Part shown: one piece after another, positions 17,225 through 26,358 of the stretch
How positions within the stretch are numbered: the first letter of the stretch is position 1
Layout of the letters: each line of letters starts with the position of its first letter
DNA from: JABAAW01 sp965216605
Lineage (GTDB): Bacteria; Pseudomonadota; Alphaproteobacteria; JABAAW01
Length of the DNA: 64,000 nt
NCBI GenBank assembly: GCA_965216605.1
Contig: CBDCGG010000002.1
Location: 682,001 to 746,000 of the forward strand
Direction: 5' to 3'
Notes under the pieces: model-generated
What the model saw: only the letters and a program-made list of their open reading frames with translations
Told to the model about the DNA's origin: nothing
Databases searched by the model: none
Made by a program: the position numbers and the translations under genes

Positions 17225-19051
17225 TCAATGCTTTCGTTTTACGCATGTCAGACAAGTCGCAACGACGACAAACCACAGCAGCCAAAACAATCCGTTGCCG
17301 AAACGCGCGGTCATGAGCAGCCGATCGGTTTTTTTCGGCAAAGGCGCATCGATCCAACCCTCGGCGCCTAAGTCCAGCCTTGCAATCTCGCGTCCGAAAG
17401 GATCGAACACCGCCGAGACACCCGTGTTAGCAGCACGGAAAAACGGCAAGCCGCGCTCTACCGCACGCACGCGCGCCATCGCCAAGTGCTGGTAGGGACC
17501 ACTGCTCCGCCCGAACCACCCGTCGTTCGTCGCGTTGAACAAAAGATCAGGAGAGCCGCCGCCCGCGTCGTCAAGCGAGGCAGGAGCTATGAAAGGCAGC
17601 AGATTAGGAAAGATCGATTCGTAACAAATTTGCGCCTCCAGCGTGAAGGCAGAGCCTGCCCGTAGCAGAGGGCTCGCATCGCCGTGCGTAAAGCTCGGGA
17701 AGCTCGTCAGGGTTTTGATCTTTTTACCGAAGCGATTGTTCGTGAAAGGAATGAACTCGCCCAGCGGCACAAGGCGCACCTTGTCGTACAAGCCATGCAA
17801 GTTTCCGACGACATCGATCAGCAGCAGGCTGTTCCTGTAGCCCGCCGCGACATCATCTTGCGTCTTGTCTTGCGCCTTGATGTTGGGGTTTTCGCGCACC
17901 GCGCCGAAGACGAACCAGCGCGGAACGACTTGTAGCAAGGACGGGATCCAAGGATGATCCCAAATGTATTCTTGCGTTTGCCCTGTTGCTAGCGGCGGCG
18001 TTGTGAGGCGATAGGGAAAGGTGGTCTCAGGCCATAACAGCAGGGTTACGCTCGCAGGTCGCTTGCGGATCGAAAGGTCGAGCGCGCGGCGGAAGTTGCC
18101 TAAGGCATCCTCGACGCGCCATTTTTTGGGTTGCGTGATATTGGGTTGCACGATGCGCACTAAAAAAGGATTTTCCACGCGACTCTGCTCGGTGCGTAGC
18201 CCTCCCAGAAAAGGCGGCGCGCCCGCCAGTCGCCATGCTCCGAAAGCGGCGGCGCTTGCGGGGATCAATAGCGCGCAGGCAAGCGCATACGCAGCGTGCT
18301 TGCGTGCGACCTTGCTTTGCGCAGATTTTTTTGCTGATAGGGTTTTTGACGAGGGTTTGTTTGACGCTTTGCCTAGCACGCTTTGTGCGAAGTAGAACAC
18401 CGCCAGCGCTGCTAGCGCGTAGGAAGCGGTGGCAAGAAAGCTTGTCAGCTCGATTCCCGCCAAGGCGTTTGTTTGCAAAAGCCATATGCTTGTGTTCCAT
18501 GCGTAGCCGGCAAGGTTCCACGGAAATCCTCCGAACAACAAGCCCCTCAAGGACTCGGCGAGCGCGAAGGTGCAGACGAAGAGTCCGACGCGCAACAAGG
18601 GCGAGGAGCTGGTCGTGCGTGGTAGTAGCAGGGTGAGCGCCAGCAAGGCTGCGAGCGCGTAGAGCGCTTGAAACAAGCAGCCCACCAGCGTGAGCATGCC
18701 TCCCACAACAGCACCGACTAGCGATTGCCCGAACGCTATCCATACGGCGTGCGACACCCAGTAGAGCGAGGTGAGGTATGCTGCGAAAGACCATGTCGCC
18801 ATGAGCTTGAGCGCGCGTTTTAAGCCTTGTCGTCGCGGTAGGTCGTAGGCGACCCACAGGCAAGGCAGCGCGAAGGAGAGGTAGCCCGCGGGCAGGAAGG
18901 AGAAAGGCGCGAAGGATAACGTCCACAGAACTCCTGCGAAAACAGCGCAGAGGTAGGAACTTCTACCCTCCAGCAGCAGTGCCTCCAGATTCAAGGGCAG
19001 AAACCAATTTGTTCGAAATGCTGCTCGAGCTGCTGTTCGAGGCGGCGTCAT
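17225..19051 (-). CDS. lnt: Apolipoprotein N-acyltransferase
   Basis: Lnt transfers the third acyl chain to the N-terminal cysteine of lipoproteins in the inner membrane. The 608-residue protein has about eight membrane helices and a nitrilase-like periplasmic domain with the catalytic triad visible: Glu in LLWPETTFPY, Lys in YDKVRLVPLGEFIPF and Cys in EAQICYESIFP. It is longer than the usual 500-540 because of a basic Ser/Lys insert (KPSSKTLSAKKSAQSKVAR) between helices. Its ATG overlaps the corC stop (ATGA), so it is translationally coupled in the phoH-ybeY-corC-lnt operon. Confidence 0.94.
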   Translation of the reverse strand: MTPPRTAARAAFRTNWFLPLNLEALLLEGRSSYLCAVFAGVLWTLSFAPFSFLPAGYLSFALPCLWVAYDLPRRQGLKRALKLMATWSFAAYLTSLYWVSHAVWIAFGQSLVGAVVGGMLTLVGCLFQALYALAALLALTLLLPRTTSSSPLLRVGLFVCTFALAESLRGLLFGGFPWNLAGYAWNTSIWLLQTNALAGIELTSFLATASYALAALAVFYFAQSVLGKASNKPSSKTLSAKKSAQSKVARKHAAYALACALLIPASAAAFGAWRLAGAPPFLGGLRTEQSRVENPFLVRIVQPNITQPKKWRVEDALGNFRRALDLSIRKRPASVTLLLWPETTFPYRLTTPPLATGQTQEYIWDHPWIPSLLQVVPRWFVFGAVRENPNIKAQDKTQDDVAAGYRNSLLLIDVVGNLHGLYDKVRLVPLGEFIPFTNNRFGKKIKTLTSFPSFTHGDASPLLRAGSAFTLEAQICYESIFPNLLPFIAPASLDDAGGGSPDLLFNATNDGWFGRSSGPYQHLAMARVRAVERGLPFFRAANTGVSAVFDPFGREIARLDLGAEGWIDAPLPKKTDRLLMTARFGNGLFWLLWFVVVATCLTCVKRKH

Positions 19052-19929
19052 GGCTTTTCTTCTTCGTGCGCCAGCTCGATGACCTTCAGCCGCGCGACGC
19101 GCCGCGCCGACGATTCGATGATGCGAAACTCGATGCGCGAGTGAGGGTCTCGGATCGCCTCACCGCGGTTTGGCACGCGCCCGGCTAAGGCGACGACCAA
19201 GCCTCCTAATGTGTCTACTTCTTCGGCGCATGTCAGTTTTTTTTCAAAGCGTTCTTCAAATTGCTCCAGCGTTAGGCGCGCGTCGGCGATGATATTGCCC
19301 TCGGCGTCTCGATAGCCGATGGGCTCCCAATCCTTGTCGTGTTCGTCGTGAATTTCGCCGACGATCTCTTCGACAACATCCTCCAACGTCGCCATGCCGT
19401 CGATACCGCCGTACTCGTCGACGACGAAGGCGATCTGCCGCCGCGTCTGTTGCATCTTCACCAACAAGTCGAAGACGCGCACGCTGGGCGCGCAGAACAA
19501 AGGCGGATGCAACAATGTGCGCAGAGAAAAGCTGCCTCCCTGCCCGTTCAGCGCAATGTGTTGCAACAGCGACTTCACATGCAAGACACCGACGATGCGA
19601 TCTAAGGTCTTGTGATAGACGGGATAGCGCGAGTGCGGCTTTTCCGAAACGAAGGGCAAGAGCTCCTCGTACGGCGTTGTCAGATCGATCGCTTGCACAT
19701 CGGCGCGCGGCACCATGACATCTGCGATCGTCTTGTCGCCGACATTAAGTATGTTCGAAATCATCGTGCGCTCTTCGGGGGCAAGCTCTGCCTGCCGATC
19801 CTCTTCGATCAGCTCTTCGATGGTCTCGCGGATTTTCGGTCCTCCCAGCCGTCGTCGCAGCCACGAAAGACGCGCCTGCCACCAGGGCTCAAAGCGCGCG
19901 CCGCCGTTTGCCGAAGAAGGATGCGTCAT
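19048..19929 (-). CDS. corC: HlyC/CorC family protein with CBS domains
   Basis: The 293-residue protein has two CBS motifs (DVMVPRADVQAIDL; GVLHVKSLLQHI; FVVDEYGGIDGMATLEDVVEEIVG) and a C-terminal transporter-associated domain (DARLTLEQFEERF, TLGGLVVALAGRVP). It lacks the membrane DUF21 domain, as is normal for the CorC type. It is linked to magnesium/cobalt efflux and envelope integrity. Its start overlaps the ybeY stop (ATGA) and its end overlaps the lnt start. Confidence 0.92.
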   Translation of the reverse strand: MTHPSSANGGARFEPWWQARLSWLRRRLGGPKIRETIEELIEEDRQAELAPEERTMISNILNVGDKTIADVMVPRADVQAIDLTTPYEELLPFVSEKPHSRYPVYHKTLDRIVGVLHVKSLLQHIALNGQGGSFSLRTLLHPPLFCAPSVRVFDLLVKMQQTRRQIAFVVDEYGGIDGMATLEDVVEEIVGEIHDEHDKDWEPIGYRDAEGNIIADARLTLEQFEERFEKKLTCAEEVDTLGGLVVALAGRVPNRGEAIRDPHSRIEFRIIESSARRVARLKVIELAHEEEKP

Positions 19930-20459
19930 GGTAAGGCGAGAGGAGGCAAGTCGACAACCCCAATCTGTGCGAGGATCGTTTCTTCCGCCGCCTCCATCTG
20001 CGTGCGCTCTTCGTTGGTGTCGTGGGTGTATCCCTTTAAGTGCAAAACGCCGTGTATCGTCATGTGAGCGCAGTGGGCGAGCGCATCGAGACGATGCTGT
20101 TCGATCGTGCGCTGCAAGCCCTGATAGCCGAGCGCGATGTCGCCCAAAAAGCCTTGCCTGCCGTCCTCAAAGTGTCCGTCGTGCGGGTTGTCGTGGCTGT
20201 TGTCGTGGGCGGCGGGAAAGGCGAGGGAGTCGCACGCCGTATCCTTGTTGCGGAAGCGGCGGTTGAGCGCACGCATGCGTTGCTCGTCGGTGCAGAGAAT
20301 CGAGACGATCAATGTTGTTTTGTCCTCGTCGTTCTGTGCCAAGAAATCGATCGCGGCAACAGCTGCTCGCCGTACCTGTTCGATCAGGTCTTTTTTCCAC
20401 AAGGGCGACTCTGTCTGTAGACGCACGCTGTTAAAAGAAGTCATAGCAAAAGAAGTCAT
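19926..20459 (-). CDS. ybeY: Endoribonuclease YbeY
   Basis: YbeY matures 16S rRNA 3' ends and takes part in ribosome quality control. The metal-binding motif reads HGVLHLKGYTHDTNEE, with His residues placed as in H-G-x-L-H-L-x-G-Y-D-H although Asp of the usual GYDH is Thr. N-terminal core ALNRRFRNKDTACDSLAFP is typical. A His/Asn/Asp-rich insert (DNSHDNPHDG) is encoded by a partial 12-bp repeat at about 20177-20205. The start is duplicated: ATGACTTCTTTT occurs at 20459 and again 15 bases later, giving two equivalent in-frame starts. PhoH ends 10 bases upstream. Confidence 0.92.
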   Translation of the reverse strand: MTSFAMTSFNSVRLQTESPLWKKDLIEQVRRAAVAAIDFLAQNDEDKTTLIVSILCTDEQRMRALNRRFRNKDTACDSLAFPAAHDNSHDNPHDGHFEDGRQGFLGDIALGYQGLQRTIEQHRLDALAHCAHMTIHGVLHLKGYTHDTNEERTQMEAAEETILAQIGVVDLPPLALP

Positions 20460-20469
20460 ACAAGCTAGG

Positions 20470-21753
20470 TTACTTGTCGTCGCCGCGCAGTGGATTTTCG
20501 TAAGCGCGCAACAGCTCTGCTACCAGCGGATGGCGCACTACCTCCTGCCTTGAGAAGTGCACGAAAGGCACGATAGTTTTCAGGCGTCGTTCGGCATCTT
20601 GCAGTCCGTTGAGGGTTGAGGCGGGTAGGTCTGTTTGAGTGGGGTCGCCCGTCACGGCGATGCGCGCGCCCATTCCCAACCTTGTCAGCACCATCTTCAT
20701 CTGTTGCGGGGATGTGTTTTGCGCCTCGTCGAGCAGTAGAAAGGCGTTCTCGATGGTGCGTCCTCGCATGAAGGAGAGAGGGGCGATCTCCAGCTTTCCC
20801 TGCTCCAAGTATCGCTCGGTTGCCGTCTTGCCGAACCATCGATGCAGCAGGTCGAAGATCGGACGCAGGTAGGGATCGATTTTCTCGCGCATGTCGCCCG
20901 GCAGAAAGCCCAACCGCTCGCCCGCCTCGACGACAGGACGCGAGAGAATCACACGCTCCACATCGCCGCGCCGCAACAGCGACAAGCCATACCCCAGCGC
21001 GATACAAGTCTTGCCCGTTCCCGCGGGTCCCATCGCAAAAACAAGAGGATGATCGCACAACGCGTGCAAAAACGCCTCCTGCTTGGCGTTGCGAGGAACA
21101 AGGGTTGCCTTTGGAAACTTCAACGACCACGAGGAGGTCGCAAGTTCAAGGTTTTCATCAAGAGCGTCGATTTGCGGCAAGGATCCGTCCTCGTCGTTGA
21201 GGCTCTCGCAACCCTTGAGGCGTGCGTAGAGGGCGAGCAGGTGCGCACGCGCCTTGTCGCACGCCGCCTCGCTACCGCGGCAGACAACCTTGTTTCCGCG
21301 ATGGTCGAGTTGCACGCCGTAGGTGCTTGCCAAGCGTTTCAAACGTTGCGCGCCTGCGCCGAACAGCTCAGGCAAGAGGCTATTGTCCTCGAAAGACAGC
21401 AACTGCGACAAATCGCCGGAAGGTTTGTCAAGGTCGCGCTCTGCCTGCTGCTCGCGTGCAGAGGAAAGGGTGGCGTGTTGGATTTTGCTCAAGGGTTCAA
21501 AGAATGTAGGAAACAAGGACGCGCGCAACGATCTGTCATCAACAAGAAAAGCCTCATGGCAAAACCCATCATGCCGAAATCCTAGGGCAAGAGAGGCTTG
21601 TCTGCAACAGAAAAAAGGTTTAGACTGAAGGCAGTGAAAAATTTCACAAACGAATGCTTCGAGCAGGCGGCACGGGGGTTGGGGGAACAAGGTCAAGCGC
21701 GCATCATCACGGAGCTTTGAGCGTTCCTTGGCAGAACGCGCGTCTCGAAGCAC
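20470..21753 (-). CDS. phoH: PhoH-like ATPase
   Basis: A PhoH/YbeZ ATPase, RNA-associated partner of YbeY. Walker A is GPAGTGKTCIA, Walker B is FLLLDEAQNTSP, with SRPVVEAGERLGFLPGD and TGDPTQTDLP typical of the family. The conserved KH-like N-terminal part starts around LFGAGAQRLKRL (near residue 130). The first 80-100 residues of the longest frame are Cys/Phe-rich and look non-coding, so the true start is probably between 21430 and 21530 at a TTG or GTG; no ATG is available there. First gene of the phoH-ybeY-corC-lnt operon, divergent from cheA. Confidence 0.88.
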   Translation of the reverse strand: MLRDARSAKERSKLRDDARLTLFPQPPCRLLEAFVCEIFHCLQSKPFFCCRQASLALGFRHDGFCHEAFLVDDRSLRASLFPTFFEPLSKIQHATLSSAREQQAERDLDKPSGDLSQLLSFEDNSLLPELFGAGAQRLKRLASTYGVQLDHRGNKVVCRGSEAACDKARAHLLALYARLKGCESLNDEDGSLPQIDALDENLELATSSWSLKFPKATLVPRNAKQEAFLHALCDHPLVFAMGPAGTGKTCIALGYGLSLLRRGDVERVILSRPVVEAGERLGFLPGDMREKIDPYLRPIFDLLHRWFGKTATERYLEQGKLEIAPLSFMRGRTIENAFLLLDEAQNTSPQQMKMVLTRLGMGARIAVTGDPTQTDLPASTLNGLQDAERRLKTIVPFVHFSRQEVVRHPLVAELLRAYENPLRGDDK

Positions 21754-21780
21754 CTGACGATTGAGGATGAGGGAACGACG

Positions 21781-24711
21781 ATGGACGATCTGCTTTCAGA
21801 ATTTATTGCCGAGACAGCCGAATCGCTCAGCGCTTTGGACACCAAGCTTGTCGTGTTGGAAAAAAATCCGAACGATGCCGCATCGATTGCCGATATTTTT
21901 CGCGTCGTCCACACGATCAAAGGAACCTGCGGTTTCTTGGACTTGCATCGTCTGGAGGCGGTGGCGCATGCGGGCGAAGAGATGCTACGCAAGTTTCAAA
22001 CATCTCCCGACAGCGTCACGAGCGAACGCGTCACGCTTGTTTTGGAGGCGTTGGATTGCATCAAGGGAATCATTGAAAACTTGGAGAAAACAGGCTCCGA
22101 GCCCGAAAGCGACAACAGCGACCTGATAAGCCGTTTGGAACAGGAAGCATCGCAGGAATCATCGCAGACAAGTAAGCCGCCAAGCAAGAAAACAGACAAG
22201 CCTTCGCAAAACGGGCAGCCGCAAGAAACAACGCAAGAAACAACGCAAGAAATAGCAGTCGTCTCCTCCGCTGCGCAAAAGCAAGCAGAAGAGGAAGTAG
22301 AATCTTTCGCCGCCATCGACTTGCCCGCCGATTTGTCTTTGAGCTCGGAAGAGGATTCGACTCTCGACATCGCCTCGCCGTGGCAGAGTGCGGTGGCGGG
22401 CTTGGGACAGGTCGGCGCGACAGGGAGTGCGGTCGCTTCTCTTCGTGTGCGCCTCGATCTGATCGAGCAGTTGATGAACTCTGTTTCGGAGCTTGTACTT
22501 TCGCGCAACCAGCTTCTGCAGCTGCTGCGGCAAAATCCCGCCAGCGAATTTTCCGCCCCCTTGCAGCGTCTCAATCAAATCACGACCGCGTTGCAAGAAG
22601 GCGTGATGAAGACGCGCATGCAGCCTATACAAAATGCTTGGAGCCCTCTGCCGCGCCTTGTGAGAGATCTGGCGAAGACGACAGGAAAAAAGATTCGCCT
22701 CGAGATGATAGGCGCAGAGACGGAGCTCGACAGGCAAATCATCGACATGATCAGAGATCCGTTGATTCATCTGATTCGCAACGCCGTCGACCACGGTCTC
22801 GAAATGCCTGCCGAGCGCGAGCAGCAAAGCAAACCCGAAGAAGGCAGTATCAGCCTCAAAGCCTATCAGGAAGGTGGGCAAATCCTGATCGAAGTGCACG
22901 ACGACGGACGCGGCATCGATCACGAAAAAATTCGCAACAAAATCGTCTTACAAGGAGCAGCCTCCGAGGCGGAGGCTGCCGCCCTCACCGTCTCGCAGCT
23001 CCATCGCTATTTGTTTCAGTCGGGCTTTTCCACCGCCGACAAGATCACGGAAGTGTCTGGACGCGGCGTCGGCATGGATGTCGTCAAGACCAATATCGAC
23101 AAGATCGGCGGACAAATCGAGTTGAACTCGACATTAGGATCAGGTTCGCAAGTTCGTATCAAAATTCCTCTGACGCTCGCTATCGTCTCGGTTCTGATCG
23201 CCAAGATTGCCGACCAACGCTACGCCTTTCCGCAAACCTCGGTTGTCGAGCTCGTCTCCTTTCGCGAGTCGGAGGATCACAGGGTGAGCGTCTTACAGGG
23301 CAATCTCGTCTTGCAACTGCGCGACCAATTGCTGCCTCTGCTCTCGATACGCCAACTCTTCGATCTGACTGTGCGCCTGCCCGAACCATTAGGCTCGGAG
23401 AAAAACGACGAGAAAGCAGACACTCGCGGAGTGAACACTCGCGGAGTGAACACTCGCGGAGTGGACACCCATGCCACAAACGGAGAAGCAGTTAGCGAGT
23501 CCTTGAGCGATATGGTCGCGCAAGCGGTGTCCTCTGCGCCTCGTGCGCCGCTGGAAGAGGTGCGGGAGCGAGAGATTCCGCAGAGCGAGCTTCAACATCG
23601 CATGCTTCAGGAGATTCTGCAGGGTCCTGAGAACTATGTCGTTGTGATGCGGGTGGGCGCGCAGCAGTTCGGCATTTTGGTCGAGGACATTCAGGACACG
23701 GAAGAGATCGTCGTCAAGCCTCTCTCGGAATCGTTGCGCGGCACTCCTTTTTTTAGCGGCAACACGATTCTGGGCGACGGGCGCGTTGTGCTGATCGTCG
23801 ATCCGAACACCTTGTCCCTTGAGCTCGGCGAGGGAGTCGAAGAAGCGAACCTCGCCCTCTCGCGCGACGCGCCGCAGCAGCTCGAAGAAAGCAGCGTCAC
23901 GCTGGTGATGCTGGATAGCGGCGACGGCGTGAAGAAGGTTGTGCCCGTCAGCGCGATCAACCGCTTGGAGCATATCGATTGCGCGCGCATCGAATATCCG
24001 AACGAACAAGCCACCGTTTTGTACAACGACGCGCTCATGCCCGTCATGCGCATCGAAGAAGGGCGCGCTTTGCCGAAGGAGGGCAGGCGACCGGTGTTGG
24101 TGCTTTCGGACGGCGAGAAGTGGGCAGGCATCGTCGTCGAAGAGGTGCTGGACATTATCAACGAGCCCTTGCGTATCGAATCGGTAGGGGGAGAGAGGGG
24201 AGTCATCGGTAGCGCTATCCTGCAAGAGCAGAGCGTCGAGGTTTTGGATATGGAGCATTTTTGGAAACGTGCCTTCGCCGATGCGACAAGCCTTCCCATC
24301 GATCTGTCGGGGGTTGCAGGTGCACCGCTACCACCGCATCGAGAGCGCAGGTTGCTTTTGATAGAAAGGAATCGCGCGTTTTGCGATTCGATTATTCCTC
24401 ACCTTTCGTCGGTAGGCTTTCGTGTTTTTGTGGTCGATCATATCGATCAGGCGATCTACTACCACAAGAACGCCATTCCTTTCGATGTCATCATCAGCGA
24501 TGTCGACGACAACAGCGACGAGGTGTTGAAGTTTGTCTCGCGCACGCGCCAAATGAGAGATTCTTGGTCTGGACTGCCCTTCTTGGCGCTGACCGGCATG
24601 CCGCCTACCGAAGAAAGAACTGAAACTTGCCGCGTGGCGGGGTTCACAGACTTCTTGTCGAAGAACGATCGCTCTGATATTGTGCGCTGCTTGAAAGACT
24701 TGCCGCAGTAG
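21781..24711 (+). CDS. cheA: Hybrid chemotaxis-type histidine kinase CheA with two CheW-like modules and a receiver domain
   Basis: 976 residues. Order: HPt domain with phospho-His44 (RVVHTIKGTCGFL); Gln/Thr/Glu-rich linker with repeats (about 120-210); dimerisation helices; HATPase (N box HLIRNAVDHGLEMPAE, G boxes DDGRGIDHEKI and SGRGVGMDVVK); a CheW-like domain split by a linker containing three TRGV repeats; a second CheW-like region (TLVMLDSGDGVKKVVPV...VLDMEHF); and a C-terminal receiver with phospho-Asp in FDVIISDVDD and Lys in FLSKNDR. The receiver's usual N-terminal Asp pair is replaced (LIERNR), so it may be regulated atypically. No separate CheW or receptor gene is near. Such hybrid CheA proteins occur in clusters controlling development or motility. 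Confidence 0.93.
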   Translation: MDDLLSEFIAETAESLSALDTKLVVLEKNPNDAASIADIFRVVHTIKGTCGFLDLHRLEAVAHAGEEMLRKFQTSPDSVTSERVTLVLEALDCIKGIIENLEKTGSEPESDNSDLISRLEQEASQESSQTSKPPSKKTDKPSQNGQPQETTQETTQEIAVVSSAAQKQAEEEVESFAAIDLPADLSLSSEEDSTLDIASPWQSAVAGLGQVGATGSAVASLRVRLDLIEQLMNSVSELVLSRNQLLQLLRQNPASEFSAPLQRLNQITTALQEGVMKTRMQPIQNAWSPLPRLVRDLAKTTGKKIRLEMIGAETELDRQIIDMIRDPLIHLIRNAVDHGLEMPAEREQQSKPEEGSISLKAYQEGGQILIEVHDDGRGIDHEKIRNKIVLQGAASEAEAAALTVSQLHRYLFQSGFSTADKITEVSGRGVGMDVVKTNIDKIGGQIELNSTLGSGSQVRIKIPLTLAIVSVLIAKIADQRYAFPQTSVVELVSFRESEDHRVSVLQGNLVLQLRDQLLPLLSIRQLFDLTVRLPEPLGSEKNDEKADTRGVNTRGVNTRGVDTHATNGEAVSESLSDMVAQAVSSAPRAPLEEVREREIPQSELQHRMLQEILQGPENYVVVMRVGAQQFGILVEDIQDTEEIVVKPLSESLRGTPFFSGNTILGDGRVVLIVDPNTLSLELGEGVEEANLALSRDAPQQLEESSVTLVMLDSGDGVKKVVPVSAINRLEHIDCARIEYPNEQATVLYNDALMPVMRIEEGRALPKEGRRPVLVLSDGEKWAGIVVEEVLDIINEPLRIESVGGERGVIGSAILQEQSVEVLDMEHFWKRAFADATSLPIDLSGVAGAPLPPHRERRLLLIERNRAFCDSIIPHLSSVGFRVFVVDHIDQAIYYHKNAIPFDVIISDVDDNSDEVLKFVSRTRQMRDSWSGLPFLALTGMPPTEERTETCRVAGFTDFLSKNDRSDIVRCLKDLPQ

Positions 24712-24898
24712 CGCGTCCCCTGATAGTTCACAGCGTGTCATCTTGCGTGTCCGTCAACAAAAACACACAAGCGCTAGAAATTCTGCTAGACTAGTCCTTC
24801 TGCCGTGCCGAGGTTCGATGCCCCGTGCACGCTAAACGGCAGGAGTCGGTCAGGGGGGCGGGCTGCGATCCTATGAAACGAACGATGGAGTTGCCACT

Positions 24899-25267
24899 AT
24901 GGCGAAATCTTGTCTTGTTGTAGACGATTCGAAGATCGTGCGCGTTATGGCGCGAAAGATTTTGGAAGGACTCGGCTTTGAAGTCTTTGACGCTGAAAAC
25001 GGTCAGGAGGCGTTCGATTTTTGCAAGAAGTCGCCGCCCGCTTGTATCCTGCTCGATTGGAACATGCCCGTCATGAACGGGCTAGATTTCTTGAAAAAAC
25101 TGCGCGGAGAAGCCTTCGGAAAATCTATCAAGGTGATCTTCTGCACAACGCAGACAGATGCCGACAGCGTGAAGCAAGGCATGTCCGCGGGTGCCGACGA
25201 ATACATCATGAAACCTTTCGACGAAGGAGTGATCAAGAGCAAGTTCAGCGAAGTGGGCTTGATCTGA
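24899..25267 (+). CDS. cheY: CheY-like single-domain response regulator
   Basis: A 122-residue stand-alone receiver. The acidic pair (LVVDDSKIVR), phospho-Asp (CILLDWNMPVMNG), Thr in FCTTQTDAD and Lys in IMKPFDEG are all present, so it should be phosphorylated by the CheA upstream. It lacks a DNA-binding domain and probably works by protein contact. It lies 187 bases after cheA; the gap contains TAGACT, a possible -10, so it may have its own promoter. The ATG has a GGAG upstream. Confidence 0.92.
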   Translation: MAKSCLVVDDSKIVRVMARKILEGLGFEVFDAENGQEAFDFCKKSPPACILLDWNMPVMNGLDFLKKLRGEAFGKSIKVIFCTTQTDADSVKQGMSAGADEYIMKPFDEGVIKSKFSEVGLI

Positions 25268-25280
25268 TTGCGCCTTGACA

Positions 25281-26354
25281 ATGTCGGACACGCGCGATGC
25301 AGCGCGCCTGCGAGAGGCGTTGACGATTGTTCTGAAAGAGAGCGCGGGATTGACTCCGCCGCCTTTGGAAGACTCCGTCTTGGTCGCGCGCTTGCACGCG
25401 GCGTGCGCAAGCTTCCGCGATCGACCGCGTCTTACGCCACAAGAGCTCCTATCATTAGCTCAGGGCGATCGCTTTGAACCCGTTTTTCGCGATCTGTTGT
25501 TGGAAACCTTCTCCGACAAGGACACAGCCTTCAATCGCGATAAGCAGATGTTTTCATACATCGCTGAAAACTTGTTGATACCCAAACCCAACGCAAAAAG
25601 ACCCCTGAAAATTTGGTGCGCAGCCTGCTCGACAGGACAAGAGGCGCTTTCGCTCGTCATGGCTTGGCACAAACGCTTGCAAGGCGAGCCTGCACTCGCA
25701 GAGGCAGGGACGCGCTTCGTCGTCTATGCAAGCGATATGAGTGCGCGTGCCGTCGAGATGGCGCGCAAGGGACGCTACAACAACTTCGATGTACAACACG
25801 GTCTCAATGTTCACGATCTGCTCGAGTTTTTCGACGAGCAGCAGGGCGGAGGCTTTTGGAAGGCAAAGGATACGCTGCTGGCACCTATAAATTTTTTCCA
25901 ACACAACCTCCTGAACTCGCCGCCATCGCTGCTGCCGCGCCGTTTGGACGCGATTCTTCTTCCGCACACGCTGCATAATTTCGACGACACCATCGCCGAG
26001 CGCGTTCTGGTGCGTCTCGTCTCCTTGCTTGCGCCTGAGGGTTGGCTCGTGCTTGCGCCGTTTGAGGCGGAAAAATACGGCAGACGACTTTTCTTGCAAC
26101 CTTCGGGTAGACTCGAAGAGAGCTCTTCGCTGCCGCAAGGAATGTTTTCGCGCTCGACCTTCGCCTATCCCGACCGAGCCGAGAGGCACGCGAGCGCGCA
26201 GGGGATGCTAGAGAAGAGAACGCAAGAAGAAAAGTTGCCGCAAGCGAATCCTCAAGCAGCGAATCCACAAGCAACGAATCCTCAAGAAGAGGGAAGACAA
26301 GAGGAGGGTGGAGACGCTTCCGCGCCGCAAGCGTCTTGGATGCCCGCCTCCTAA
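25281..26354 (+). CDS. cheR: CheR-type methyltransferase, divergent
   Basis: The 357-residue product keeps the SAM site IWCAACSTGQEALSLVM and YASDMSARAVEMARKGRY, as in chemotaxis receptor methyltransferases. Two family motifs are altered: the N-terminal ETSFFRD-like motif is DKDTAFNRDKQMF, and the CRNVLIYF-like motif is LLPHTLHNFDD. The C-terminal 50 residues are a Gln/Glu/Ala-rich tail with a NPQA repeat (15-bp units near 26238-26285). The ATG at 25281 is taken instead of a TTG at 25275. It follows cheY by 13 bases and precedes ftsE by 4. Substrate is uncertain because no receptor gene is in the window. Confidence 0.82.
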   Translation: MSDTRDAARLREALTIVLKESAGLTPPPLEDSVLVARLHAACASFRDRPRLTPQELLSLAQGDRFEPVFRDLLLETFSDKDTAFNRDKQMFSYIAENLLIPKPNAKRPLKIWCAACSTGQEALSLVMAWHKRLQGEPALAEAGTRFVVYASDMSARAVEMARKGRYNNFDVQHGLNVHDLLEFFDEQQGGGFWKAKDTLLAPINFFQHNLLNSPPSLLPRRLDAILLPHTLHNFDDTIAERVLVRLVSLLAPEGWLVLAPFEAEKYGRRLFLQPSGRLEESSSLPQGMFSRSTFAYPDRAERHASAQGMLEKRTQEEKLPQANPQAANPQATNPQEEGRQEEGGDASAPQASWMPAS

Positions 26355-26358
26355 TAGC

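Noticed and set aside
24800..24840. GAGGTTCGATGCCCCG resembling a tRNA T-arm upstream of cheY
   Set aside because: No acceptor, D or anticodon arms can be drawn around it; it is leader sequence of cheY.
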